Assembly (NCBI RefSeq): GCF_018812025.1
Contig: NC_063044.1
Span: 72,081,057 to 72,145,056, forward strand
DNA length: 64,000 nucleotides
Source of the DNA: Megalobrama amblycephala
Lineage: Eukaryota > Chordata > Actinopteri > Cypriniformes > Xenocyprididae
Direction: 5' to 3'
This document shows, piece by piece, positions 21,870 through 31,586 of the stretch. The notes under the pieces are model-generated. The model made no database searches. It was not told where the DNA came from and saw nothing but the letters and a program-made list of their open reading frames with translations. Each line of letters opens with the position of its first letter. The first letter of the stretch is position 1. The position numbers were made by a program, and so were the translations under genes.

Positions 21870-22060
21870 ACTTAAGCCGGGGACTCACTTAAAACAAAGA
21901 TTGTTTCCTTCAACTGAAGCAGATTTAAACACTTACACACAGAATTTAAACACTGACTGAGCGAAACTGGCTCTGACGCGTTTGGGCATGATCCGTTTTA
22001 AGTATCAAATTACATTCATGATCGGCCTTACAATCCTTAAGTGTGTCCTTAACTTTAATC
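21870..22060. repeat. Repeat shared with 38.57-38.79 kb (opposite orientation)
   Basis: GATTGTTTCCTTCAACTGAAGCAGATTTA through ACTGGCTCTGAC and ATTCATGATCGGCCTTACAA matches the complement of the block inside the TTAA element at 38216-38984. Confidence 0.65.
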
Positions 22061-22070
22061 TCACCATGGC

Positions 22071-22640
22071 CACTGGATATAAAGATCATAGATAACAGCC
22101 TTTTCATAATATAAAACTTTACTTGCAAATATGCAGATATGTTTCTATAGCTCTGACTGATTTTAAAATTTTCATTTTGTCTACCCCTGAAATGGACCCA
22201 TAGCCCAGTAAATATGCTAAAAATGCTTATTCAAGGACTTTCATTTAATCGTATCGGAGCACGTGAGCATGATTTGTTTCCATGGTTGTCATAATATTGT
22301 TGTGTTTACTCCAAATATTGCTGTTCATAATATAGAGATGATCAGCAGATGATTAAAAACTCCTGTCAACCACTGGATTGATGAAATGTTTTCCTCTGAG
22401 AGAAATATTCATCTTTGTTTATAATCGCCCAATAAAACTGGTTAAACTGGCTTTTAGAAAGCAAGCCGTCATCATCATCATTATGCAAATACCACTTTAG
22501 TGAATCATATGAAAATGCCACTCTGTTAGAAACAGCAGTAACACTAAACGTACTTATTTTACAGTGTTGACAGCAACTCGTTTAAAAACACAGACGATGT
22601 AAATGTACATAGAAATAGAAATATTTGTGTACTCTACATA
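22071..22640 (+). repeat. Left copy of a 0.55-kb direct duplication
   Basis: CCTTTTCATAATATAAAAC through GTAACACTAAACGTA and GATGTAAATGTACAT is repeated in the same orientation at 24101-24640. Neither copy has obvious TG...CA ends. Confidence 0.8.
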
Positions 22641-22799
22641 CAGCAAATGGAGAAATTGGTAACATTTCACCTGTAGTAAGTCAGTCTGGTCATTAGGAAG
22701 GTACTACAAGCTTTGGAACTTGAAAAAAAAAACCTTTTGGTGAATTACTGTAATGATTTTTCTAGAAATATTTGTGTACTGTACATACAGTAAGAGAGA

Positions 22800-24100
22800 A
22801 ATTGAATCAGAAAGAGCTTTATTGCCAGGTATGTTTACACATACTAGGAATTTGTTTTAGTGACAGAAGCTCCACAGTGCAACAGATATACAAATTTACA
22901 AGATAGACAAAGTGCAAAAAACAATATATAATATAGACAATTTGTATGTACAGTTATGATGTGTGCAAATTGAAATATAAATAAGTATGTGTTATAAAGT
23001 ATGTGTAAGTGAGGTCAGATTTGGTAGCTGAGCTAAATCAGATGGTAACTGAAGTGCAAAGGACGGATTCAATGATGGCAGAGTAAAACTGTTTCAGCAG
23101 CTCCTGTGGCAGGTTGAACTTCCTCAGAACAACCTCTGCTGGGCCTTTTTCACAATGGACTCAATGTGGTTGTCCCACTTCAGGTCCTGGGAGATGGTGG
23201 TGCCCAGGAACCTGAATGACTCCACTGCTGCCACAGTGCTGTTCATGATGGTGAGTGGGGGGAGAGCAGGGGGTTTCTCCTGAAGTCCACGGTCATCTCC
23301 ACTGTCTTGAGCGTGTTGAGCTCCAGGTTGTTAAGACTGCACCAGACAGCCAGCTGTTCAACCTCCAGTCATAAGCAGACTCGTCACCGTCCTGGATGAG
23401 GCCGATCAGTGTGGTGTCATCCGCAAACTTCAGGAGCTTGACAGAGGGGTCTTTAGAGGTGCAGTCATTGGTGTAGAGGGAGAAGAGCAGTGGGGAGAGA
23501 ACACAGCCCTGAGGGGCGCCGGTGCTGATGGTGAGGGTGCTGGATGAGAATTTTCCCAGCCTCACTAACTGCTGCCTGTCTGTCAGGAAGCTGGTGATCC
23601 ACTGACAGACAGAGGTGGGCACGGAGAGCTGAGTTAGTTTAGGCTGGAGGAGTGATGGGACGATGGTGTTAAAAGCAGAGCTGAAGTCCACAAACAGGAT
23701 CCTCACATAAGACCCTGGTCTGTCCAGATGCTGGAGAACATAATGCAGTCCCATATTGACTGCATCATCCACAGACCTGTTTGCTCGGTAAGAAAACTTC
23801 GCACAGCACCAGTGATCTGTTGAAGATCTGTGTGAAGATGGGGGCCAGCTGGTCAGTGCAGGTTTTCAGACAGGCTGGTGAAATGCTGTCTGGGCCTGGT
23901 GCCTTTCTTCTCTTGTTCTTTCTGAAGACCTGGCGCACGTCATCTTAACTGAACTGAATTGCAGGTTTGGGGGAGATGGAGCTGTGCGAAGGTTACAGGT
24001 GGTGTGAATGGTGATTTTTCAAACCTGCAATAAAACTTGTTCAGATCGTCTGCCAGTTGTTGATTCTCCACAGAGATGGTGTCATGGTGTCCAACTTCAC
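22800..24100 (-). mobile_element. Non-LTR retrotransposon fragment (reverse transcriptase)
   Basis: A minus-strand frame (23293-23772) contains ILFVDFSSAFNTIVPSLL, then TGAPQGCVLSPLLFSLYTND, and the catalytic box KFADDTTLIG, followed by a decayed continuation. VDFSSAFN and APQGCVLSPLLF are palm motifs of non-LTR reverse transcriptases. The 3' end carries AGAAAGAGCTTTATTGCCAG, a common fish LINE terminus, near 22805. The 5' region near 23800-24100 is frameshifted. The clade is not assigned. It sits exactly between the two copies of the 0.55-kb duplication. Confidence 0.85.
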
Positions 24101-24640
24101 TGGATATAGCCTTTTCATAATATAAAACTATACTTGTAAATATGCAGATATGTTTCTATAGCTCTGACTGATTTTAAAATTGTCATTTTGTCTACCCCTG
24201 AAATTGACCCATTGCCCAGCAGTAAATATGCTAAAAATGCTTATTCAAGGACTTTCATTTAATGGTATCGGAGCACGTGAGCATGATTTGTTTCCATGGT
24301 TGTCATAATATTGTTGTTTACTCCAAATATTGCTGTTCATAATATAGAGATGATCAACAGATTGATTAAAAACTCCTGTCAACCACTGGATTGAGGAAAT
24401 GTTTACCTCTGAGAGAAATATTCACCTTTATTTATAATCACTGGTTAAACTGGCTTCACTGATTAGAAAGCAAGCCGTCATCATCCTTATTATGCAAATA
24501 CCACTTTAGTGAATCATATGAAAATGCCACTCAATTAGAAACAGCAGTAACACTAAAAGTATTTATTTTACAGTGTTGACAAAGGAAAGTCAGCAACTCG
24601 TTTAAAAACACAGAAGATGTAAATGTACATTTATTGTCCT
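24101..24640 (+). repeat. Right copy of the 0.55-kb direct duplication
   Basis: Matches 22071-22640 with a few substitutions and small indels, for example GGTTAAACTGGCTTCACTG in place of GGCTTTTAG. It lacks the 16-base AAGATCATAGATAACA near its start. Confidence 0.8.
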
Positions 24641-25330
24641 TTCATTCTTTCCTTTTGCCATAATGAACTCACTAGCAATACTTTTATCTTTTTTATCACA
24701 TGAATGATAGACTTGAATTTGAACTAAACATTTGAACAGTATTATATATGCATCGTTCTGTTTAATACTAGAACAAATTCATTTTAAAATAACAATTAAA
24801 ATAACAAAAGTGGAAGAGACTAAGATTCTTGTAAACTCTGGAGAGGTTTATTGTTTTTCATGTCATGTGAGGCAGACAGGAAAGTTTATGATAGCAAAAA
24901 AAGAAAATGAAAGACTTTTAATATAAGCGAATCAATGCCTTTTTGCGAAAAAAAATATCCATGAAAAATATGTTATCTGTCATGTCATTTACAGTTTTTC
25001 TGTAAGTCAACCATCTACCAGAAACTAGTCATTTTAGAAACCCATCGATTTGTTTAGAAGGGCTTGGAAGAGCCAGGATATATTTTAATATAACTCCAAT
25101 TGTGTTCATTTGAAAGAATGTCTTATACACCTGTCTTAAAGGTTGAGTAAATCATGGGGAAATTTTCATTTTGGGGGGAACTATGTAGTGAAGCAACCTT
25201 GAACTGAAAGGCAGTTAATAGTAAACCTTTACTTTTCCCATAAAGGTGTCCAGGGCGTGTACTGTAAATACTGACAGAAAAAAAAGGCATCTTTAAAAAG
25301 ATGAGACTTGTGGTGGCAGGAGCAGAAAAC
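24641..25330. other. Intergenic, no gene recognised
   Basis: AT-rich upstream flank of the signal-peptide exon. Short ORFs only. Confidence 0.35.
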
Positions 25331-25418
25331 ACTTGATGAATGTGGCAGTACCTGCTTTTACATCTCTCTATCCTGACAGCTGAAGAAACAGCAGTCTGAA
25401 CCAGTCCAGAACATAAGT

Positions 25419-25473
25419 ATGAAGTTTATCACAGCTTTCAGTGTTGCTGGAGTTATACTTCTCAGCATAGCAG
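25419..25473 (+). CDS. First coding exon (signal peptide) of an unidentified secreted protein
   Basis: ATG at 25419 opens an 18-codon exon, MKFITAFSVAGVILLSIA, ending in phase 1 at a GTAAGA donor. A basic residue at position 3 followed by a hydrophobic core is a signal peptide. The upstream bases (AGCTGAAGAAACAGCAGTC and on) look like a short 5' UTR. The next exons are not visible because the 1000-N gap begins 196 bases later and an L1-like element occupies its far side. Exon length and phase match exon 1 of the Ly6 gene at 5522, so another Ly6-type or similar small cysteine-rich protein is possible, but nothing in the window proves it. Confidence 0.6.
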
Positions 25474-25669
25474 GTAAGATCTTACACAAATCTGTTAAAT
25501 TAGCTAAATGTTTAATGTTTAATGGCTTAGTAGAATTGCAGTAGGGACCTTTGTAACACAAATCGATAATCAACTAATCGATAAACACAAACACTACCAA
25601 CTTTACTGAATTTGCATTTCTCATAGTCTCAAAATACTTTTTGATCTAAAGCCTTATGCTTAAATTCAT

Positions 25670-26669
25670 NNNNNNNNNNNNNNNNNNNNNNNNNNNNNNN
25701 NNNNNNNNNNNNNNNNNNNNNNNNNNNNNNNNNNNNNNNNNNNNNNNNNNNNNNNNNNNNNNNNNNNNNNNNNNNNNNNNNNNNNNNNNNNNNNNNNNNN
25801 NNNNNNNNNNNNNNNNNNNNNNNNNNNNNNNNNNNNNNNNNNNNNNNNNNNNNNNNNNNNNNNNNNNNNNNNNNNNNNNNNNNNNNNNNNNNNNNNNNNN
25901 NNNNNNNNNNNNNNNNNNNNNNNNNNNNNNNNNNNNNNNNNNNNNNNNNNNNNNNNNNNNNNNNNNNNNNNNNNNNNNNNNNNNNNNNNNNNNNNNNNNN
26001 NNNNNNNNNNNNNNNNNNNNNNNNNNNNNNNNNNNNNNNNNNNNNNNNNNNNNNNNNNNNNNNNNNNNNNNNNNNNNNNNNNNNNNNNNNNNNNNNNNNN
26101 NNNNNNNNNNNNNNNNNNNNNNNNNNNNNNNNNNNNNNNNNNNNNNNNNNNNNNNNNNNNNNNNNNNNNNNNNNNNNNNNNNNNNNNNNNNNNNNNNNNN
26201 NNNNNNNNNNNNNNNNNNNNNNNNNNNNNNNNNNNNNNNNNNNNNNNNNNNNNNNNNNNNNNNNNNNNNNNNNNNNNNNNNNNNNNNNNNNNNNNNNNNN
26301 NNNNNNNNNNNNNNNNNNNNNNNNNNNNNNNNNNNNNNNNNNNNNNNNNNNNNNNNNNNNNNNNNNNNNNNNNNNNNNNNNNNNNNNNNNNNNNNNNNNN
26401 NNNNNNNNNNNNNNNNNNNNNNNNNNNNNNNNNNNNNNNNNNNNNNNNNNNNNNNNNNNNNNNNNNNNNNNNNNNNNNNNNNNNNNNNNNNNNNNNNNNN
26501 NNNNNNNNNNNNNNNNNNNNNNNNNNNNNNNNNNNNNNNNNNNNNNNNNNNNNNNNNNNNNNNNNNNNNNNNNNNNNNNNNNNNNNNNNNNNNNNNNNNN
26601 NNNNNNNNNNNNNNNNNNNNNNNNNNNNNNNNNNNNNNNNNNNNNNNNNNNNNNNNNNNNNNNNNNNNN
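25670..26669. other. Assembly gap of exactly 1000 N
   Basis: A round number of unknown bases indicates a scaffold gap of arbitrary size, not a measured length. Open frames through it are artefacts. Confidence 0.99.
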
Positions 26670-27222
26670 CACGGTCTCTGACCCTCAGCCGGTTTTGCCG
26701 CCAGTGTGCGGTGGGAGCGGGCAAGGAGCGGCGGTTCGTCAAGACCAAAAATTTCTTTCAACGTCTCCGCTACAAATTTTGTAGACTGCAGGCCTTCCAT
26801 GCCCTCAGGAATTCCCAGGAGTCGCAGGTTGTTGCGTCTTGAGCGATTCCAGATCTGTACATTTGGTACGAAGAGCAGCGATTTCCTTCGGATGCTACCG
26901 TTGGCTCAAGTACCTGCAAGCTTGTCGTCCATTCTGAAGTTGCACCTTCAAGGCTAGTCAGTCTTTCCTCGTGCGCTCTCACATCCGAAATCACCGATAC
27001 TAGCGAGTTTTGCATTTCCTCACGCAAAGATATTTCTCTTCAGAATTCAGCAGCATGTAAGTCAAACTTTTGATGTATTCCGGCTTCCAATGACATAATT
27101 GCTGACATAATTGCTGCACCATCAATTATGCTAGCATCGTCCTTAACTAGCCCTGAAGCAGATCTATTGGAGCTTGCTGAATCTGCCTTTTTCTGTCTTT
27201 GAGCTTTGGTCGACATTATCAT
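26670..27222 (-). pseudogene. L1/Tx1-like LINE ORF1 fragment, broken
   Basis: The minus strand begins MIMSTKAQRQKKADSASS and continues in shifted frames through SDVRAHEERLTSLEGA (coiled coil) to STKFVAETLKEIFGLDEPPL and RSHRTL. The last blocks match the RNA-binding core of L1 ORF1-type proteins, which trimerise through a coiled coil and coat the element RNA. At least three frameshifts separate the blocks. The element continues into the N gap, so ORF2 may be hidden there. The spacing from start to core is normal, suggesting recent decay. Confidence 0.75.
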
Positions 27223-28690
27223 TAAAGGCTAAAAATGTCTAGCTAGATAGTCTAGCAAGTGCTAGAGGTATTTAAAATTGTGCTGTATCAAGTATATAAA
27301 GTAATTATAGATTTATTTGCAGAGCTCTCGAACTTGCGACCTTACATGATAAACGCCAGACTGGAAGTCCCGTTGCAAAATGTCTTAACAAAACAATAAA
27401 CAATAGTAAAAAATTTGTATTTAAATCTTTTTTTTCAGGTTCCACAAAAGAAAAAAGCTCCAGTGACTCGAATTTGAGAGGAATAACATAGAAATATGAA
27501 TACTAAATCGAGCCATCTTCCACAGGAATTCTGTATTTAAAATGCAAAATTAATAACCCTTAGAAATATCAAATGCTTTTTATTTATTTTATAGTATTTT
27601 TAAAAAACAGAAATCAATCATCAGAGTTTGAGGGATGGATGAGACTTTAAATGTACATCTTACTAAGGAAGTTTAGAAGGGAATGTTACGATTTGGTTTT
27701 GACGGATTGCGCCAACGCTTACAGAAAGAAAATATATTTTGAACAATTTGAACAATACATAAGGAATTAACTCATTTCATATACTGAAAAATATGACATT
27801 ATATTTACAGTATATTATGTTATACACTGTTAATGAAATGTAATTAGTTGAATTTCTCAAGCATGTTTTAGTGAAGTTGTAAGTTTTTAATAATAACACA
27901 TGCAAGAGTGTTGGGACAGCAATATACTGTGCAATTTTTTGCATTTATTAAACTGCAAATACGTTGTGCGCAAATACTTAACAAAAAAAAAATCAAATAA
28001 ACAAAGTAGTTCATACACATTACTGCAAAACAGTTAATAGCAACATGCAGTATATTTTCAATGTTTCTTGGTCTTCTCCTGGACTAAAACACAGGTTCTA
28101 CTCTTCTGCACAATGTTGACCCACAAAACTCAGACCTCTCCAGGATGTTTTCAAAATCTTCTTGAGCAGAAAATTGCTATTGTTAAGAAGTACCCATACA
28201 ATCGCCTATATAACAACTTAATTGAAGCTCTGACAATAATCAGATAACAACTTAATTAAAGCAGAGGCAGTGACCAGAGGTTTGTCCAGCCCCATATATT
28301 GAATGTATAGAAGAAATTGAATGTGTTAAATGTATATTGAATGTTTCAAATTTGCAGTAACAAGGTCGGATTTTATGACGTTTTGCCTATTTTGAGATGG
28401 AACTTACAGAACATCCAAAACAATGCTGTGTGATTAGGTTAATGCACCCGTTGTATGTGAGTAGCCTACATATGATGGTATTTTGACCAGCTGAGAACTT
28501 GTGTATAGCAGGGTTCGTTTTAATCAAACTAAACATGCCAAGTGTGAAGCAGAGTGGAGTGACTGTGTGAATGACTGTCAGAGATAGGCATCCTGGTGTG
28601 ATGAGGTTCCTCAGACAGAGTAGGCCAAGCATTTTTTGATGCATGGTACATGGCAAAAGGTTTATCAGTTAGTTGATGTTCAAAGAGCCA
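27223..28690. other. Intergenic, nothing recognised
   Basis: AT-rich sequence with only short overlapping ORFs. An (AT)n run at 28691-28712 is the Tc1 target. No further exons of the 25419 gene could be identified with confidence. Confidence 0.35.
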
Positions 28691-29089
28691 TATATATATA
28701 TATATATATATACAGTGGGTACGGAAAGTATTCAGACCCCTTAAATTTTTCACTCTTTGTTATATTGCAGCCATTTGCTAAAATCATTTACGTTCATTTT
28801 TTTCCTCATTAATGTACACACAGCACCCCATATTGACAGAAAAACACAGAATTGTTGACATTTTTGCAGATTTATTAAAAAAGAAAAACTGAAATATCAC
28901 ATGGTCCTAAGTATTCAGACCCTTTGCTGTGACACTCATATGTTTAACTCAGGTGCTGTCCATTTCTTCTGATCATCCTTGAGATGGTTCTACACCTTCA
29001 TTTGAGTCCAGCTGTGTTTGATTATACTGATTGGACTTGATTAGGAAAGCCACACACCTGACTATATAAGACCTTACAGCTCACAGTGC

Positions 29090-29826
29090 ATGTCAGAGCA
29101 AATGAGAATCAAGAGGTCAAAGGAACTGCCTGAAGAGCTCAGAGACAGAATTGTGGCAAGGCACAGATCTGGCCAAGGTTACAAAAAAATTTCTGCTGCA
29201 CTTAAGGTTCCTAAGAGCACAGTGGCCTCCATAATCCTTAAATGGAAGACGTTTGGGATGACCAGAACCCTTCCTAGAGCTGGCCGTCCGGCCAAACTGA
29301 GCTATCGGGGAGAAGAGCCTTGGTGAGAGAGGTAAAGAAGAAACCCAAAGATCACTGTGGCTGAGCTCCAGAGATGCAGTCGGGAGATGGAGAAAGTTGT
29401 AGAAAGTCAACCATCACTGCAGCCCTCCACCAGTCGGGGCTTTATGGCAGAGTGGCCCGACGGAAGCCTCTCCTCAGTGCAAGACACATGAAAGCCCGCA
29501 TGGAGTTTGCCAAGATGGTGAGAAATAAGATTCTCTGGTCTGATGAGACCAAGATAGAACTTTTTGGCCTTAATTGTAAGCGGTATGTGTGGAGAAAACC
29601 AGGCGCTGCTCATCACCTGTCCAATACAGTCCCAACAGTGAAGCATGGTGGTGGCAGCATCATGCTGTGGGGGTGTTTTTCAGCTGCAGGGACAGGACGA
29701 CTGGTTGCAATCGAGGGAAAGATGAATGCGGCCAAGTACAGGGATGTCCTGGACGAAAACCTTCTCCAGAGTGCTCAGGACCTCAGACTGGGCCGAAGGT
29801 TTACCTTCCAACAAGACAATGACAAG
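29090..29826 (+). pseudogene. Tc1 transposase, frameshifted and truncated
   Basis: ATG 29090 starts a frame with the N-terminal paired-like helix-turn-helix (LPEELRDRIVARHRSGQGYK, then KVPKSTVASIILKW) and a GRPAKLS hinge, the DNA-binding half. A frame break after about 29320 separates it from the catalytic half, which holds the first aspartate in [12 protein letters not shown] and the second in TFQQDND. The protein stops there: the third acidic residue and C-terminus were removed where the LTR element joins. The domain order is normal for Tc1, but the enzyme cannot be functional. Confidence 0.9.
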
Positions 29827-29830
29827 ACAA

Positions 29831-30092
29831 TAGAGATGAGGCTGATACGGATTTCCACAATAACAATACTACATTTATTAAACAGAAGACAGAGATCACC
29901 AAACATACATCTAACAAAACAGAGAACGGACGAGGAGTGAAGGGAGTGAGTGCCATATAAAGGGAGTGAAGACAATAGAGTCCAGGTGCAGGTGATGAGT
30001 GATGATGAGGAGCTGACGAGGGAAGTGAGTGCAGGTGATGAAACAGGAGGATCATGGGAGATGGAGTCCAGGGGAACAAGGGAACTGTAACA
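29831..30092 (-). repeat. 3' LTR (262 bp) of the nested LTR element
   Basis: Identical by eye to 33179-33440. On the minus strand it starts TGTTACAGTTCCC and is preceded by a polypurine tract (GGGAGGGGGAGG at 30096-30110), which fixes the orientation as minus. Confidence 0.9.
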
Positions 30093-30174
30093 GTACCTCC
30101 CCCTCCCGGTAGGCGCGTCCTCGCGCTGTAGATGTAACAACCGGGAGGGGGGCGGGCGCCCTGGAGACCTCATG

Positions 30175-31089
30175 CCGGTTGTTACGTCCCGTAGCGTTCT
30201 CTCTCTCTCTCTCTCTCTCTCCTTCACTGTCACTTGTTACAGGTCCCGTAATTGGATGACGTCGCGGCCAGTCATCGGAGTCTCGCGACATCCTGAGAAC
30301 CAATCAGATGCTAGTGGGCGCGTATAAAGACCCGGATGTGACACGAGCGCGGGAGAAGCGCTTGCTTTGTTTTTGTTTGCTCTCCTGCGTTTGCTGTTGT
30401 ATTTTTGCTCTTGTTTAGTTTGATTTGTTTATTGTGTGTTTTCTTCATTTGAAACTTTGCTCATCATGCTTTACTACTGATACTGTGATTATGGCGTGAC
30501 TCGACTCTTGGTTTGTCAGAGTTTGTTCAAGTCCTTCTCCGATACATAGTGATGGGACCAGGTTAGTATGTCACGTGACTTACACCTCGCAACACGTAGA
30601 GTAAAGTTGTTTAAACACACTAGTTTAGGAGCGGGTGCCAATTTATGTATTTATGTTTGTTAGTTAGTGTAGATAGCGGTGTTCTACACTGAAGATGTTA
30701 TTTTCCTTGCTTTCTTTTGATTAGTTTAGAATTTGTTGGGGTTTAGTTAACTTGTTTTGTTTTATTGATTTTTTTGTTTTAGCACCGCTCTCGTCCCTCG
30801 CTTTGTTATCGTTTATTCTACTTTTGTACATAATTTGTAAATAGGTATTTGTTTGTTTTGGATGTATGTTTGGTTCACTGCTTATTGTATCATTGGTGTT
30901 TTGTTACATTGAATTATTTTCCCTTACTAAAAGCAACTACAAATTTAGTTCTTCTCTGCCTGTTTCTTTACTACACACATCACATCTCCTTAATAAATGA
31001 GTCCATTCTTTTAACAGCTTTTTAATAGTTAATCTTTTCTCATGTTACGTCTCCATATCCTCTAGACGCCAGGGGGACGTAACACCGGT
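30175..31089 (+). mobile_element. Solo LTR (905 bp) with 5-bp target duplication CCGGT
   Basis: The LTR proper is 30180-31084, beginning TGTTACGTCC and ending GGACGTAACA, a perfect inverted terminus. CCGGT flanks both sides. It has a CCAAT box (30298), TATAAA (30323-30328) and AATAAA (30992-30997). A (TC)n run lies near 30199. It interrupts the non-coding 3' region of the older LTR element. Solo LTRs arise by recombination between the two LTRs of a provirus. Confidence 0.92.
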
Positions 31090-31586
31090 GCAGGGGGAGG
31101 AGTAGACTGGAGTGGAGGTCTCCAGGGCAGGCTCAAAAGCCATGGCGGGTCAGGAGCCATGGGCAGCCATGGCGGGTCAGGAGCCGTGGGCAGCCATGGA
31201 GGGTCAGGAGCCGTGGGCAGCCATGGAGGGTCAGGAGCCGTGGGCGGCCATGGCGGGTCAGGAGCCGAAGGCGGCCATGGCGGGTCCGGCACCGAAGCCC
31301 TCACGCCGTCAAGCCCAGTCGGCGCTGAAGGACCGGCGGGAGATGGCGGAACTGGAGGCTCCGCCGACCGAAGCGCAGCCGGGGCTCCAGAAGGCCGCAG
31401 TGGAAGACAGACGACATACAACAAAGTGAACACTGGGGAGAGTGAGGAGGCCAACTGGAGCTGAGGGACGGAGTGACGGAGCGAAGACGGAGGAGTGCAG
31501 TCCAGAAGTGAGGGCAGGCCGACGAAGGAACAAGGTGTGAACGGGGGCAGGATGGAGACTGATGACACTAGTGGCCTGATGGACAA
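31062..31586 (-). other. Proline-rich repeat frame downstream of the gag-like ORF
   Basis: A minus-strand open frame with six copies of a 9-residue unit (PDPPWLPTA) from a 27-bp tandem repeat at about 31130-31290. It overlaps the end of the gag-like ORF in another frame and its first 20 codons cross the solo LTR boundary. It may be the original 3' part of the retroelement protein, now frame-shifted. Confidence 0.4.

Noticed and set aside
25629..26800. Long open frames of 341-384 codons on both strands
   Set aside because: They consist of unknown residues from the 1000-N gap.
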